Positions 26,801 to 40,100 are shown, numbered from the stretch's first letter. The stretch is 64,000 nucleotides of DNA from Dipetalonema caudispina (GCA_013365325.1 JABVXV010000045.1:62001-126000), one strand, 5' to 3'. The notes: generated by a model not told the origin, from the sequence alone. Numbers and translations: made by a program.

Positions 26801-29800
26801 AGGTTTTCCCTTTAATTGCTTAAAGAGATGGTTGTTGAATAAATTGTTGAAATTTTTCTGGGAAAGAGTGTAGAAGCTAAGAACGACAGGATTATTAGGT
26901 ATTGATTAAAATCGTTTATCATGATGGTGATTTTTGTCTTTTTTTAAAGCCTTTCTACTATATAATTCTTCAGCAAATCTCTTATCCACGAATTTGTATA
27001 CTGCGCAAAATTTTAGCGGTGAAAGCAGTGCAACGTTAAGCGCTGATGAAGCAGCCAATCAAGACGATTGTATCATTTTATTACCTCCAGTTGCAAAATC
27101 ACCGTCAACACATTTATATAAACCAAGATTTCGTGGTACTACCGGTTTGGGTTCGGAAACTCCGATTTTATCTGCCAGCAGTTCCAATTTGCACTTGTCA
27201 CAAGTCAAGAAGGAAGCAGAAGTCATGTCATCTCCATTGACATATCGTAAATCTGATGCAAGTGCCTCCTCTTCGTCGGATCTTTCGAACATGGATGATG
27301 TCGCAAAAACAACCTCCCTACCGTCGCAGTCATCCTTTGTTGGGAGTGCGCTTCTTGCGACACTTACTTCTTCCACTCCAGATTCTATGCCTACGCGACC
27401 TTCTACTCAGGTTTATTAATTTTTCTAGTTTTTCAAGAAATCCGACCCGATTATCTAATCCTGATATGCAATGAATGATAACGTTTATGTATTGCCCGAA
27501 ATGCAGAATATAACGCAAAAGAATTGCGCTTCTTTGAGTTGAGTGAGTTGAATCATTGGTATTCTGATCCTACTTAGGCTAGAAAACTGTTTCCTTAGAG
27601 ATTATTTTCGAAAATATTATCGTTAACTTCTGTCGGTTTGATATACCGTTTCAAGTGTGGCTTAATCAGTGTCAGGCTCACTACTTTGAATTGGCGAATT
27701 CGATTAATTCGAGTTATTTTTGAGTAGCAGTATTCAAGCAAATCTATAACTGTTAGTAAAATCTTTATGATGATGGTAAGAATTTTGTCCTTTTTTCTGC
27801 AAATTTTATTTTTCATGATAATTGAAATGCTTTTCAAGATGGAAATCGATAAATTACCTCAGTGTTCAATTTCAATAACCAGATCGTCAACTTCAGCAGT
27901 TACCCAGTCGGTTTCATCTGTACTTGGAAATATTGTCAGGGGTTCGATCACCCAAGGTTTCATCACTTTTTTCCTATTTTATTAGCAAGATATCCATCTC
28001 TACATACAGATATTTCATTTCAAAAGATTTTCTACATTTGCTTGGTGAGATTGTTCGAAATTCTATTTTGAGAAAATCGTAGTTGTGACTTCGTCACAGC
28101 GTCTTGTCATTATTATTTGACAAATGAAAGACGTATTGTAATTCCGATTAGGAATGTGGTGTTAGTGATAAGGTTGATGCTTACGTAAGAAAATTGATTT
28201 TTACTTCATTTTCAAATTGCTGACAGTTAGTGAAGTTCGAAATTAGCTTGATTAATGAATTTTGGCTTGTTTACAGGAACGCCTGTGATGAGACCACCAT
28301 CATCACCTACTCCCAATAATGATTTGCTGTTGGAAAAAGTGAAACAAATGCAAATGCTTTCTGCTGGAACAGTCGCTACCGGAGCATCTTTAGCGGCAGC
28401 GGTAGCAGCAGCCAATAATATTGCAACAAGTTCCACACCACCAGTTCCCCAACTGCCGCCTAATGCAAATGCAGCCGCTGCACTTCCTTTTTTGCAAAAT
28501 CCCTTGGCAGCGGCAGCTGCTGCTACATTTCCTACTGCTGCTCCAGATCCGAATATGTCATCACTAGCTGCTTTCTATAATCATCTAGCTGCAATGGATC
28601 CTACTATGCAAGTGAGTGTATTTTTTTCCTCCTAGTGAAATAGTTTTGATCTTTTTCTTTGGAAGAAATTCGGAAATTTAGACAAACTTGAAATTTGCAT
28701 TTTTATGGCCCAAAGGCTTTTAATAATTTTTTTGTAGTATGCTATGACAGTAAAAATAATGCAACAGGCTGCACAACAGCATGAATATGAGCGTCGATTA
28801 GCCGCACTACGAGGTTACTTTCTTCTAGTATTGTTTTTCCTTCGATGATTACTTTATTGTTTCTTTTAAGGCATTGATTATAAGTTGGAAGTTAAGTAAG
28901 TCAGTTAATTCATAATTAAGAGGAAAAGTGTAGAACACCATTGGATTTTTTTTTAGCAAGCAGTGTGGTTGATCAATATCGACAACAGGCTTTAGCTTTG
29001 GGTCTTTCCGAGCAACAGCAGCAACAGCAGATACAGAACAGTCAACAGCAACAACAAATGAGTGCATTAGCAAATGATCAAGCAAAACTTCTGGTCAGTT
29101 ATAGATTTTTTATTAAAAAATGAAACGAAAGAACATTTTTCCGGAGTCATTTCGATCAGTCTTAGAATTCAGTCTGCTCAAACTGTATTAGAATTCTTAG
29201 CAGTTATGGCAACAACTGATGCAGCAATCGACTAGTATGAAGCCGTTGCAACAACAGCAGCAACAACAACAACAGCAAACAGTATCCCAAACAATTAACT
29301 TGCAACGTACTGTAGCGACAAATACATTGTTAGCTGCAGCTGCAGCGTCTACAGGTGTACGTCCAGCTCATTTAAGTGTTCATCCAAATGCTGAACAGCA
29401 GCAACAGCAAGCGAAACAGCTTATTGCATCAGCAGCAGCATCGGTAGCAGTACCTACAAATGTGTCAGGTAGAGTAACAACAGGTAGCACAGAGCCGCAG
29501 CGTACAAACGTGCAACCACTTTCGTCAACAGCTTCTCAACTTTACAACGACTTTCGTAATGCTGAACAAATGCGCAAAGAACTGGATGAAAGTGTGCGAC
29601 AATTGGAGGCACAACAAAAACTCGTAAGATACATTTATGTTTATGTGTGGTATGTAGACTGTAATAAGTCCCCTTTCCCTCAAAGAATTGGGAAATAAAT
29701 ATGTGCCTAATGTTAACTACAAAATGAAGACGCAACGAATGTTTGCATCGAGTGCAAGAAAACATTGGACATATCGTTTTTATTTATATTAATCAAGTTC

Positions 29801-32800
29801 TTTCCATAATTTTGTACGAAAAACCTATTCCTTATCATTTCATCTCTATTCCTTATCATTTCATCTCGTTCTGAGAAGGATAATGAAGAGAGTTATTGAA
29901 ATACGACAGCAGAATAGATCTGAAATCTATCAGCTGAGGGGAGAAGATATTGACCATCTAGTGGAAAGTGGTTATTCCGGCACACAAATTTTTACTATGA
30001 ATTCATCTGTATATTTGCTTTAAAATATATATAATTCCTCTTTTATTACCAAGTAACGGTAGAATTGTTGCAGTTGCGGTAATTATCTTAGAAATAGCCC
30101 AAAAAATACTGATAATATCATTCCGCTTCTTTCTTTTAGCAAGAAGAAATCCGTTATATAGAGCAGCAGCGAAGACGTGTCGTAGAAGTAAGTTTTGTTT
30201 TAGAGCTTTATGTTTATATTAGCAACACGAATTTGGTAATTCCATTCCCTTCGTATTCATTGATTTGAAAAATCAAAAACAGAGATCATATTTGTGGAGT
30301 GCGCTGTAAGATATCTAATTTATTAATTCACTGAACTGCTGTGTAAGGTTGTTGGAAGTGGTGAAGTTGAATTTCATCAAAAGCGAGATCTCGACCTCTT
30401 ATGTTTATTTTTACTGAAGATTTATTTGAGGAAATACTTTTTCAAAACATTTCAGGAAGAAGCCCGTATCAGTGATGAATTAAGTCGAGTGTCGCAAATT
30501 GAATATCCACGTGCTCTACGATCGCAGGATGGTGAAGCTGCACGTGTTCATTTGCAAACCATAGAACGTCTTAAGGAACGACGTACAGCAATGCAACATT
30601 ATTTACGAGCTTATGACGAAGGATTAAAGGCACTTAGCGGTTAATTTTATCAGATTTTTGTCCTTGACTTATTTAAAAAGTTCGCATTTAGACCTCATTC
30701 TCACAATTACTACTACTTCATCACTGAGCATAATAATCAGTTGTGCTCTCATAATGTGATTTTCTATTTTTTAGATTTTGCTGGCTTAATTAGAACTTTA
30801 GCGCCGATGTTTTTTGTTTCCAAGTACTAATTTTTCAGGAAGAAATGCATTAACTTCTGGTAGTTCGTCTGGGGTAATAGTGAGAGGTATGGGTGATGAG
30901 CGTACTACTGCAAGTGGGGGTCCTGTTAGCAAAGGTGCCATGAAGGAGTTTCCTCCATCGGTAACCAGAATTGGAATTACTTCATCTTCAGCAACGCAGG
31001 CAGTATCTGGTCAGAGTCTAATCGGTATAAAACGAACTTTGAATGATTCTGCGCTTGTGACAGCAATTGAAGGACGAGTAAATATTGATTTATTCAAATC
31101 ATTAAATTTCTGATTTAAATACATATTTAGGCTTAATTTAAATAGTCACTCTGATATATTTTCTATTCTTTTTAATCTTCAAGTACAGACTGTTTGGAAA
31201 ATATTTGGGAAGACGTTAAAGTAACTGTAATGAGGAAAGTGAAATTTTTCAAATGAATAATGCTTTCCAAATTTCTGGAACTGTTTTCATCTAAAATTTC
31301 ACACATACACAATCAATTTTTGCCGTCTTGCTACATTGTGAATAAAATATGAATAAGATATTTTGAGATTTAAAAAAAAAAGCGAAGTTTGCTTGAGTTT
31401 CGCTAACAGTAGTGTTTTGTAGCTTGCTGGACAGAGCACGTCAAACGATTCAGCCACGTCTGAGGGATACACGACAAATCGACGTTCACGTGTTGACTCT
31501 GTCGTATATCGGAAAGGTTAATACTTCGTGATAATATGCCGTAGTTTTTATAGAATAGAGTTTTTTCACGTTTTATCCAGACGATTAAAACATCAGAATA
31601 CGAGAGATTTATGAATGATTTAAAATATTTACTTTGTAGGACTGGACAGCACGATGTTCGATTCAGGACAAACATCACATCTCTTTCGTGCACAGTGTAA
31701 TAACGTATTGTTCGACGAAGAATTTAATCGCGCTGAGCATCGAAATATGCAGAACAGTTGTGAAATTAAGCGAAAATCAGGTAATTTTGCAAAATCAAAC
31801 GGTTTTTTCAAATTCAAATGAATGGGAAAGCATTTAGATCGATCTATCTCGAGTTTCTCAGTCCATTTTTTGATATTTTTAATTATGGATTAGAAATCTG
31901 ACAAAAATTTCAAGAAAGCTATAGCGTGAAATATTTCACGAATTTTACGATTTCGATTCATTTCGAAAATTTGTTTTCCCAAGCAATTTTCAGGTATTCA
32001 TACCGTGTATCTTCCATCTTTATCGGATGTCCATCACGCGTCAAGTGTGAAAACGTCTGCAACAAGTCAAAAGCGTGTCGGATCACCGACGGTCGCTGCG
32101 GCTGTGCATTTTGGTTGTACTACGCCTAATAACTCCGCACCTACATCTCCACATTCACAACCACTTGTAGCTTCAGCAGCAACAGCATCCATATCTCGAG
32201 CATCCCCCGCTCAGCAACAGCAGCATTTTCCCCATTTCGTGCCCACTTTGCCGCAACATCAAGCCAAATTTTCATCATCACAACCCATTCCAAGTACTGC
32301 AGGCGCTTCCCCACATGGACTTCCAGCGGCTACTATTCTTGGACGTCCAGCTGTAAGCCCAGTAAACAGTTATGCTTCTGGGGTACGCACTCCGGTTTCC
32401 GCTCTTGTTTCACCGCGGACACCCCTTTCCATTAATCCAAATTCGTCCAGTTCACATCCCACACATGTTTCACCACGTAATTCATCAGGTTTACGCGTAC
32501 CAACACCTACTACTTCATCTCCATTCCAGGTCTTTGATATTTTGCTATTAAAAGAATGATCAGTAATGCTCTAAATTTTTTCTGCTCTTAGAAGTTTCTA
32601 AAATCTGCTGCTAATAAGGAGAACGTGGAGCTGGATATATGATAAGAGCCATCAATTAAAACCGCTACCAGTGAAACATTTAAGCCAGATGTATATAATT
32701 GGATAAACAAGGAGAGGGCTAGTGGTATTCTGTTGCATAAGACTTTTTCCAAGTTTTTTGAGTGGAATTTAGTCATCTAGCTAGTAGCACTTTTGTAATT

Positions 32801-34182
32801 GCATGAGCATTTTATGCAGCTGCATTGAAATGGTTGATGATTTTTTTTTTTTGGTTTTAAAAATCTGAAGAAAATGCGTCATTTTCTACCACTGAACTAC
32901 AATGGATGCTGTAACATAAGCCTTTTTTTAAATATACATTATTTTAAGATTGGATAGCACGATTGGACATGTCTATCATCTTTAATTTTTTGGCTTTAAA
33001 GTACTTTTTTGTCCTGTTGTGATAATCTATCTGTAGTTGCTTTTGATTCTACAGAATTGACTTTTGGAGTAGGGTCTCGGTTTATTGGGTATTCTATCCT
33101 GACGTCATTTTTTTAAAGAACATTTCAACATTTCAAAAACAGTTTCATTATTACAGATGTCGACATTAGGAACCTTATCACCGAACGTATCATCTCAAAG
33201 TATCTTCAGCTCGCCGACATTCCAAACATCGGCAGCTCTTCCTGGAAATACGTTGAGCGTATCGGTTTCTTCGTTGTTTATGACGAGCGTGGCAGATGTC
33301 AATGATGGTGGCACGAAAACAATAACGACTATAGCTGAGGTACGATGCATAAGCTGTAGTTAATGACTTAAATAAATGTGTCGTCATTTGTAATAAAGCA
33401 GGTTGCAATTGTACGAGTAGTTATTACAGAACGACGAAAAGTCAACCGTTGTAGAAAGTCAGCAACGTTCGGAATCTGCTGCTATTGCCAGTTACGAACC
33501 GTTGTCACCCGATACTTCCGATGCTGCACCTGTATCCCAAACAGGTTTTTGTCAATTTTCTTCTTTGAGTCGATCTGATTTGGATTTATGAAATTCAGAT
33601 ACCCGAACTGTGAAATCCCAATTAAGTTATCATTTGGCGATTAGGAAAAAGGGATATTTTAGGACATTCTTTAACTTTCAAGTTTGATCTTACAGTAGAA
33701 CATTTTAAGAAGGTTTTGAGTTACCTGTTTTTAAAAAAATGATAATTTCAGCATGACAAAAAAAATCAAATTTTTTCATAAGATATTGATGTAATTATGC
33801 ATACTACTAGTTTGATAGTTTAAAGAAATGAATGAAATTTTCATTTAAATCTAAGTTTTAAGACGAAATCATATTAAATTTGTTTGTAACAACATGTTAG
33901 CTTTTTTTTAAATGAATTTCAGACAGTGCTACAGATCAGGCGACAAATTTGCCTCTTTTTTCATTTCTGAATTTACCGGATAATGGAAACGGTACATTGA
34001 ATGCTTCAACAATTCGACCAGTTACTTCTTCTCCAGATGATTCCCCGCGAAATATACCAACAGCAAATATTATTCAACCTCAGCTAATGACAACAGCGAT
34101 TACGACGAGTGGGAATATAGCATTGCCTATTAAGCCACCACCACAACCGACTTATGAACCACTTTCTGATGATGATGATTGA
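20805..34182 (+). CDS. gei-8: N-CoR/SMRT nuclear receptor corepressor
   Basis: Twenty-nine exons give about 1915 residues with every phase matching (5748 coding bases). Exons: 20805-20945, 21419-21538, 21681-21893, 22140-22224, 22385-22584, 22834-23022, 23663-23868, 23992-24112, 24604-24780, 24845-25139, 25536-25722, 25853-26039, 26350-26514, 26620-26798, 27017-27410, 27839-27956, 28277-28611, 28738-28813, 28957-29093, 29201-29623, 30140-30187, 30456-30639, 30839-31077, 31423-31516, 31640-31780, 31994-32529, 33157-33339, 33430-33544, 33923-34182. Order of parts: Gln-rich N-terminus; helix VERIYAENRKKAFRAEAQ and the following deacetylase-activating region; SANT1; a Cys-rich module; SANT2; the family motif GSITQGTP; polyGln and polyAla tracts; a Ser/Pro-rich tail; and C-terminus TYEPLSDDDD. 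The family bridges DNA-bound repressors to a histone deacetylase complex in the nucleus. I found no clear CoRNR box. The ends of exons 14 and the start of exon 16 are the least certain junctions. Confidence 0.92.
24604..25139 (+). other. exons 9-10: SANT1 / deacetylase-activating module
   Basis: Residues about 426-582 of the corepressor. The run KWTDDEKQ, then YGKNFAAIAEFLDRKSVKDC and VLYYYLTKKRQNYKAL, aligns with the first SANT domain of vertebrate N-CoR (W-T-D-H-E-K ... R-K-S-V-P-D-C-V-L-Y-Y-Y-L-T-K-K). In the family this region binds and activates class I HDAC with inositol phosphate. The intron falls inside the domain, straight after DEKQ. Confidence 0.92.
25536..26039 (+). other. exons 11-12: cysteine-rich insert between SANT domains
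   Basis: Residues about 583-707 hold paired cysteines: LECCICKTKV, ICVCQKCKAKG, TRCQIGTCHN and LKCCPACHKK. The spacing suggests two or more zinc-binding knuckles. Vertebrate N-CoR, as I recall it, has an acidic/low-complexity linker here instead. A zinc fold is inference from the Cys/His pairs. Confidence 0.8.
26350..26798 (+). other. exons 13-14: SANT2 histone-interaction domain
   Basis: VIWSSEELETLRTAVTSVGR, KDWDAVAEKMGNKHSAKQCR and EQYEKIY match the second SANT (Myb-like) domain of N-CoR/SMRT, with the three tryptophan/aromatic helix anchors in place. An acidic stretch (EDDVSEDDREN) follows. The donor of the second exon is uncertain: GTAGGT at 26799 or GTTCGC at 26781; both leave the same phase. 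Confidence 0.88.
29825..29866 (+). repeat. 21-bp exact tandem duplication in intron
   Basis: The unit ctattccttatcatttcatc plus t occurs twice back to back, within the intron between exons 20 and 21 of the corepressor gene. Confidence 0.9.
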
Positions 34183-34650
34183 TATTAATCAGTTTTCTCA
34201 TTTAACCGAAATACCTATTTATCTATTTGTTTAGTTCATTTTGTCAATTTTTGTCATAACGCTTTCATACAACAGCTGAACCTTGGCGTGGACTGTATTG
34301 TAGAGATGTCTTCTTTAGGTCAAAGATTTATTGCTTTTCGTCATATTGCTTGTTTTATTTACTTATATGCTCGCACGTTTGTTTGAAGAAATTGAAGAAT
34401 TTTTGTGCTTCATTTTGTTGACTGAAATTTAATTTAATAACAGGATTGAAATTTCGGTGTGTTTAGATGTCTTTCTCCATATTTGCCCAGTTTTATAATC
34501 TTCATTGTTTTGAATCCTGTTGCTTGCTTATTCTGGAAATCTGTGTTTTAGGAGTATTATTTAGCTTATTTCGTTTATTTTCTGTTCATAATAGCTTGCT
34601 CGCATATTTACTGTTACAAACTTTTTATATATTTATTTATAACAAAGCGC

Positions 34651-34690
<40 letters not shown>

Positions 34691-36205
34691 AAGAAAGAAA
34701 AAGCAAGTTCATAAAATAGTTTAAACCTGGAAATCTGTGTTTAGAGAAAAGAGAGTACCATGTGCTGAAAACACCCGTCATCTTGCAGATTTGAAATTGA
34801 TGTGTAAGTATAAGAATATTTGCGATTAGTTAGCTTTGTTTTATCTTGTTTTCATCTTTTGTAGCTTTTTTGTTTTTGTATAAATCGCTATGAAAAAAGT
34901 CTCTCATCTAAGAATGCTTTTCCTCTTCTCCATATTGTTGGTAAAATTGTATTAATTATGTCAGTTGTTTATTATGTTATGAGAATTCTGTGGCAGATTG
35001 GCTGCTTCATTTTTTAATCATTGAATTTCGTTATTTATGGTTCTTTAAAATGTGTTATTGTCATTTTGCATAAAGATTTGAGAACTTTGATCATCATCGG
35101 GGAAGCAGGAACTGTCAGCCTTAAATGTTCTAACGAAAGGAAGTGAAAATCTCACGACTCATCGATGATAATGACTAAATGGTGTTGATGAAATATTTTA
35201 GCGCAGGATTATGTGTGATTTTATACATTCAAATAGCACTAGATAATAGTTGGTGATATGTTGTCACTCGAATTATCATTGAAATTTCCGATGATCATAG
35301 AAGCTTGCAAATAGCGAATTATAGTAAGAAATGACTATTGGATGAAATCATTTAAGTGAAAAGTGTGATTCGACACGCGTGAAGAAGATAGATCGATCAA
35401 ACGGAATGTGGTGATTGGGGATGTGTTCTTCTGAAAAATTGATTTGTAGCTATCCACGAGTTTTTGCACTATCGATATGACTGCAGCAAATGACCGATTG
35501 ATTCGAAGATTAAATTGTTCTTAATGAAATGGATAGTCTGAAATCACTTGAGTCTTTTCCTTGAACATTATTAAGATTGCTAATTTGACAAAAGAATGGT
35601 GAACAATCCTATTCAAATCTTGAGGCTTAAATGTTTGTGCATAAAAATCTTCTTAGGACTAAGTAAAGGTTTACAATTTTATTCTATTTAAGAAATTTCA
35701 GTATCTTTTCCAGTAAGTAGAAAATGAGACTTTGCAAGTTTTTCTGTCCTAATTATTAAGTCCTTACTGATTTGACTGACGTATAATTTTACAGCAGAAG
35801 TATGGACAAATTTTCTTCTAGATTCGAAAAATTTTTGTGCAAGTTTTATTTAAATATAAAGTGATAGTACTTTAGATAAATGTAAATTGCTGAGAACTAA
35901 TTTGATGACTTATATATTGCTTGCCATTTATGATGTTAACAATAAAGTGAGTTGCACGACTGGCAGTATCTGAAAGATTTTGTTACTTTTGTGATAATGA
36001 AAAGAAAAAATGCAAACCAACTGAGCATCATTTAATCAGCACAAGGAATGTAACAATATGCAGTGGTTGAGTGAAATACGATGGAATTGATTCTGGTGTG
36101 ATCTGGTTGCCCCTTTTGGTACCAGTTAAGTTCGATAAATAAATTGATCCGTTAAATGATGAAAAAAATTGACGAATCAAATCCTGAAATTGGATTTTCT
36201 ATCAG
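34183..36205. other. 3' flank of corepressor gene
   Basis: I see no recognised gene. The first AATAAA I see beyond the corepressor stop is near 35941, 1.76 kb downstream, so the 3' UTR end is unclear. A compound (TA)(GA) microsatellite lies at 34651-34690. A weak coding-like frame (KYDGIDSGVIWLPLLVP, ending 36124 at a GTTAAG donor) could be an upstream exon of the next candidate gene, since its phase fits. Confidence 0.5.
34651..34690. repeat. compound (TA)8(GA)12 microsatellite
   Basis: TATATATA tract running directly into GAGAGA, then AAAG units. It lies about 470 bases past the corepressor stop, possibly in its 3' UTR. Confidence 0.9.
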
Positions 36206-36752
36206 ATTAATTTTAATTTATTTGAACAAAACGTAGCGAATCATCACAACCCTAAGAAATATCTTTTAAATACAAAAGGATTTTGGAAAGTGCGATGCAG
36301 ATTACATCATCACCCAGATGGCAGTAAGCATCACTGGGATCACTGCATTTGCTGAATAAATAATTGATCAAAAATTATATCTTTGAGAAAATAGGACGAT
36401 TCTAGTAAATGAGAGAATTCAAATTGCAGTAAATTCACATTTTGAACGAAGGGCATTCTCATTAGCAGCATTTTGAAGTTGTTTGTCAGTTAGTGTCTTT
36501 CAAAGTGTTGCATTTCGATCATTCGGGTTTTCTTTTTCTTCTATTTTTTTAAATTTCAAGTTTCATATTAAATTTTCAGATCCAACCGTACCATATTATT
36601 GTCGCTCTTGCAATATGGCTTTACTGAACAATCGTATGGTAATTGACGCATTGATATTAGAACTGTTTTTCGTGTTGTGTATCGAGTATTGATAAGTTGA
36701 ATGTTATCAGGCAGACGTGGCAAACCAACCGATACTGATCTCACTAGAATAG
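36206..36752 (+). CDS. candidate small gene, unrecognised protein (3 exons seen)
   Basis: Three exons with good splice sites join in phase: 36206-36323 (acceptor CTATCAG, donor GTAAGC), 36580-36638 (acceptor TTTTCAG, donor GTAATT) and 36711-36752 (acceptor TTATCAG, then TAG). The frame reads INFNLFEQNVANHH..., GFWKVRCRLHHHPDG, PTVPYYCRSCNMALLNNRM and ends ADVANQPILISLE. Clustered Cys and His hint at a zinc-binding segment. A second frame through the same splices is also open (ILESAMQITSSPRWQ ... EQSYGRRGKPTDTDLTRIA, stop just past 36752), so I cannot say which is translated. No family is recognised and the 5' end is unknown. Confidence 0.4.
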
Positions 36753-37188
36753 CGTGAAGGTGAAGTTTTTGAGTATTAGTAGGGATGATCAAAAATGAGT
36801 GCATTATTTTGATTAAATGCTTTAATATTTGTTATTGAATTTCTATTCCAAAATCTTCTGTTAATTTGTTTTTGAATTTAAAATTAATCACAAGATATTA
36901 CTGGAATTTCGTATGTTATGTCGATTTTCATATTTGTCTTTAAAGTTTAACTGAAGAAATTCATTGATTTTGCTAGGCGGATAATGTTCATAAAGCTACT
37001 TCCATTTAGCAATTAATTACTCAATTTTACTTTGAGTAGTTTTGCACCACAAATGAATAGAATATATTGTGGTATTACAGCGAAATGATTATCAGTTCTC
37101 CTCCCCAAAACTGAAGTTGCAGAAAGATAGGTGCCCAGGGTAAGTTTGCCCCATTACTAGATATAATTATCTTACTATCTCCTGAGTG
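36753..37188. other. convergent intergenic spacer
   Basis: AT-rich spacer between the plus-strand candidate gene and the mannosidase 3' end on the opposite strand. I see nothing in it. Confidence 0.6.
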
Positions 37189-40100
37189 TCATCCTGATAA
37201 AGAGCTATCATTGATAGCACTAGTATCAGTCAAAATAATCGTCACTTTAGTGGAATCAATGAATTGACAAAATGATAAATTCATGAAGTAGAAACCGTTA
37301 TCATCAGTTGAACTGATATTTGATGATGAGAAGAGTGCGGCTGGATAAAGTAACTCCTCCAAGGTTTGTTGCACAAGTTGTGAATGATACAGGGTATTCT
37401 TCATGTTTATCGACGAATTGTCATTTCTTGATTCTTTTCCGAGAACTGTTTCCTTACCAGTAAAATTATCCCTCGATGGCACTTTTGATTCAAAAATAAT
37501 TCGATATTTAAGATGTGACGGATGGCTCTGAAAGTTGCGAAACTTCTGTTTAAGTATATTCCGAGAAATGATAAGTGACATTTTTGACTAGTAAAACAAT
37601 TTTCAGACCTCACTAGCTTCGTAATATCCTAAACCTTTCCCATCATCATTATATATTTCTCGGTCTACCATCAGGGTAAGAACACCCTGTTTGGAGGTAA
37701 CACCAGTCGACTGAGCTCCAAGAATAGTGCAACGAAGCTTATCATCTTCTATCATTGTTTCAGTTGTTATTGGATATATGTTCGCTTCGAATTTCGTCCC
37801 TTTATCATAGCTATAAAACGAAAAATTCACATTTATTGATACTGATTAGCAATGGTGTTAAAGGGTAGCAATATCGACTGAAAGGTAGAAAGTACTGTGG
37901 AAAATTAACAGTTCCATCAACTATGAGGTGGAATAAAATAAAATGAAGAAAGTGTTTCATTTCAAGCATACCTCTCGAATTTGTGCTTTGCCAATATTCA
38001 CTAACCTTCTTTGCATTAAGTACATCCCATTTACATCAGTATAGAAATGAGCATAATTTTGGATATTACTATTTAAATTCATAAAGAATGTATGGCCAGG
38101 CATTAAATTGACGTTTGTGAAGACATCAATTTGAAGAGATCGAGCTGAATCATCCATTGAATTGATAATCGAAACGCTGTAAGTCAACTGAGGAGATAAT
38201 TGCTGCCAAATACTCGAGTAAACTGGGCCCTGGACAATAACTGCTGGCAATTGGCCTTCATTACTGATATTCTGCAATATTTTAGAGAAACGCTAGCGTT
38301 TTGAAATCTTTAAAAAAACAAGTAAACAAATAACATTAACGAAATTATTGTGGAATAAATATGCGGAAAACAAATGTAAGATGCATATTACTAGTTAAAT
38401 AAATTTGATCAATGATCAATCAAATAAGCATATATCATTTGTATAAGGCAAATGTAGACTTGGAAAAAGTAAGGTAACCTGAAATGATGATCCTGATACC
38501 ATGGTATATGCACCACCGTAATCTGCAACCTGATTGAAATAAAAACCGAAACTTGTTTCCATGCTTCCATCATTGTAAACTAACTGAATGATTATTAAAT
38601 ATAAGTAAGTTTATGCCTCCAAATGCTTTCTGTTCCGGTTTTTTCTCACAGATTTTAATAAAATTTTAGCCTTTATTTTATTCTATTCTGACTGATTCCA
38701 AATGCTAAAAAAATTTCCTTGAAGAAATATAGTAATTTGTTGCGAATTTAAAAGAGAATAAAAGTTTACTCTGTAAAAAGGAATGGATTTGCTTTTCTGC
38801 TACGGATTTGATGCTTTGAAAAGAATCTCTATAAATTTGAAATGACTGACCCGATGACTTTCAGTATTGTTTACATTCCAAAAAATAGTGAAAAATTGAT
38901 TCTTTAACACAACAGTATCATTTGAATGTACCATTTTCGGACTGAAGAAATAATCTCTAATTTTTAAAAATTACTTATAGCTATTCTTTGACTTGCATTT
39001 AGATAACCATGAACATTTGAAATAAACTCCTTACACGTCATAATATATTAATACAAAAAGAAGCAAGGTTATATATCTTAGAATAGCTTTAAGTAATCAT
39101 ACCTGCATATTTTTCCGGTAAAATTGGTGGGTTTCGGTGAAATTGTCGAGTTAGACTGACTTTTGTCTAACTGTACGATAACAATTGTTCGCGAAAATGG
39201 GACAAGAGGTACGAAAAATGACAACTAAAAATACGTATCAAAATTAACTAAATCAGATTTTTACAATTTTACTGAATCGAAAATTTGAAATTGCGAGAAG
39301 ATTTAAAATAGTGGAATTTCAGTTAATTTGGTAAAATATATTTATCTAACATAATTTTAACGCTTACTTCGAAAAGATTGGATTGATCCAGTAAAGGTAC
39401 TATTTGCATTGTTAGTGGTTTACCGTGGTGGGTTACAGTAACAAGCGAAGAAGATATGTTTAATTTAATTAATTCCATTATTGAGAATGTTTTCTGATTC
39501 ACAATTTGAATATTGTATCTGCAAAATTAAAATTTTGAAGATAAATTAATTAACGGACATTTAATAAATTCTGTTTCTTGTGATTTCATTTCAGTCGAAG
39601 TTCTTTTTAGACGGTTACGGCATACGTAATTAGTAGGAATAGAATTTATAGATCTGTCAAATGTGTGGCGCCAATTTAAAATGTTTTAAATTGCGGTATT
39701 TATTAGGAAGAATTTTTCACTTGGCAAAAGTGAAAGTAACTTCCTTAAGATGACAAAGTGATCATCTGCTTCGCGACTCTCTTAATCACCGTACAACTTT
39801 AATCCTTGTTTTTGAATTTTTTTCATGGAAAATTATTGGAGTGAATACCTTTCAATACCATCAGCAAACGAAAGAGTTCGACGAGGTAAATACATTCCTT
39901 TTGTTTTCACCGAATCGCTAACCAACTGAAATTTCATCTTTTTAAATTTGGGAAATGGAATTAAGTTGAAAATAATTAGCCAGAAGAAGAGAAAACTGCG
40001 AACTTACCATTGTTGTGAAAGTATTTTTGAAAATGTTTAACAAACTTTCTTGCTCTTTCAATATCGTATGTAAAGCAGATCGTAATCTGAAACTGATAAC

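Noticed and set aside
27059..27376. 105-codon minus-strand frame
   Set aside because: It is the antisense shadow of corepressor exon 15.
37957..38005. Extension of mannosidase exon 17 to the GTATGC donor
   Set aside because: It leaves the wrong phase. The GTTAGT donor at 38005 gives the right phase and the exact residue spacing between YTDVNG and ANIYP seen in mannosidase II.
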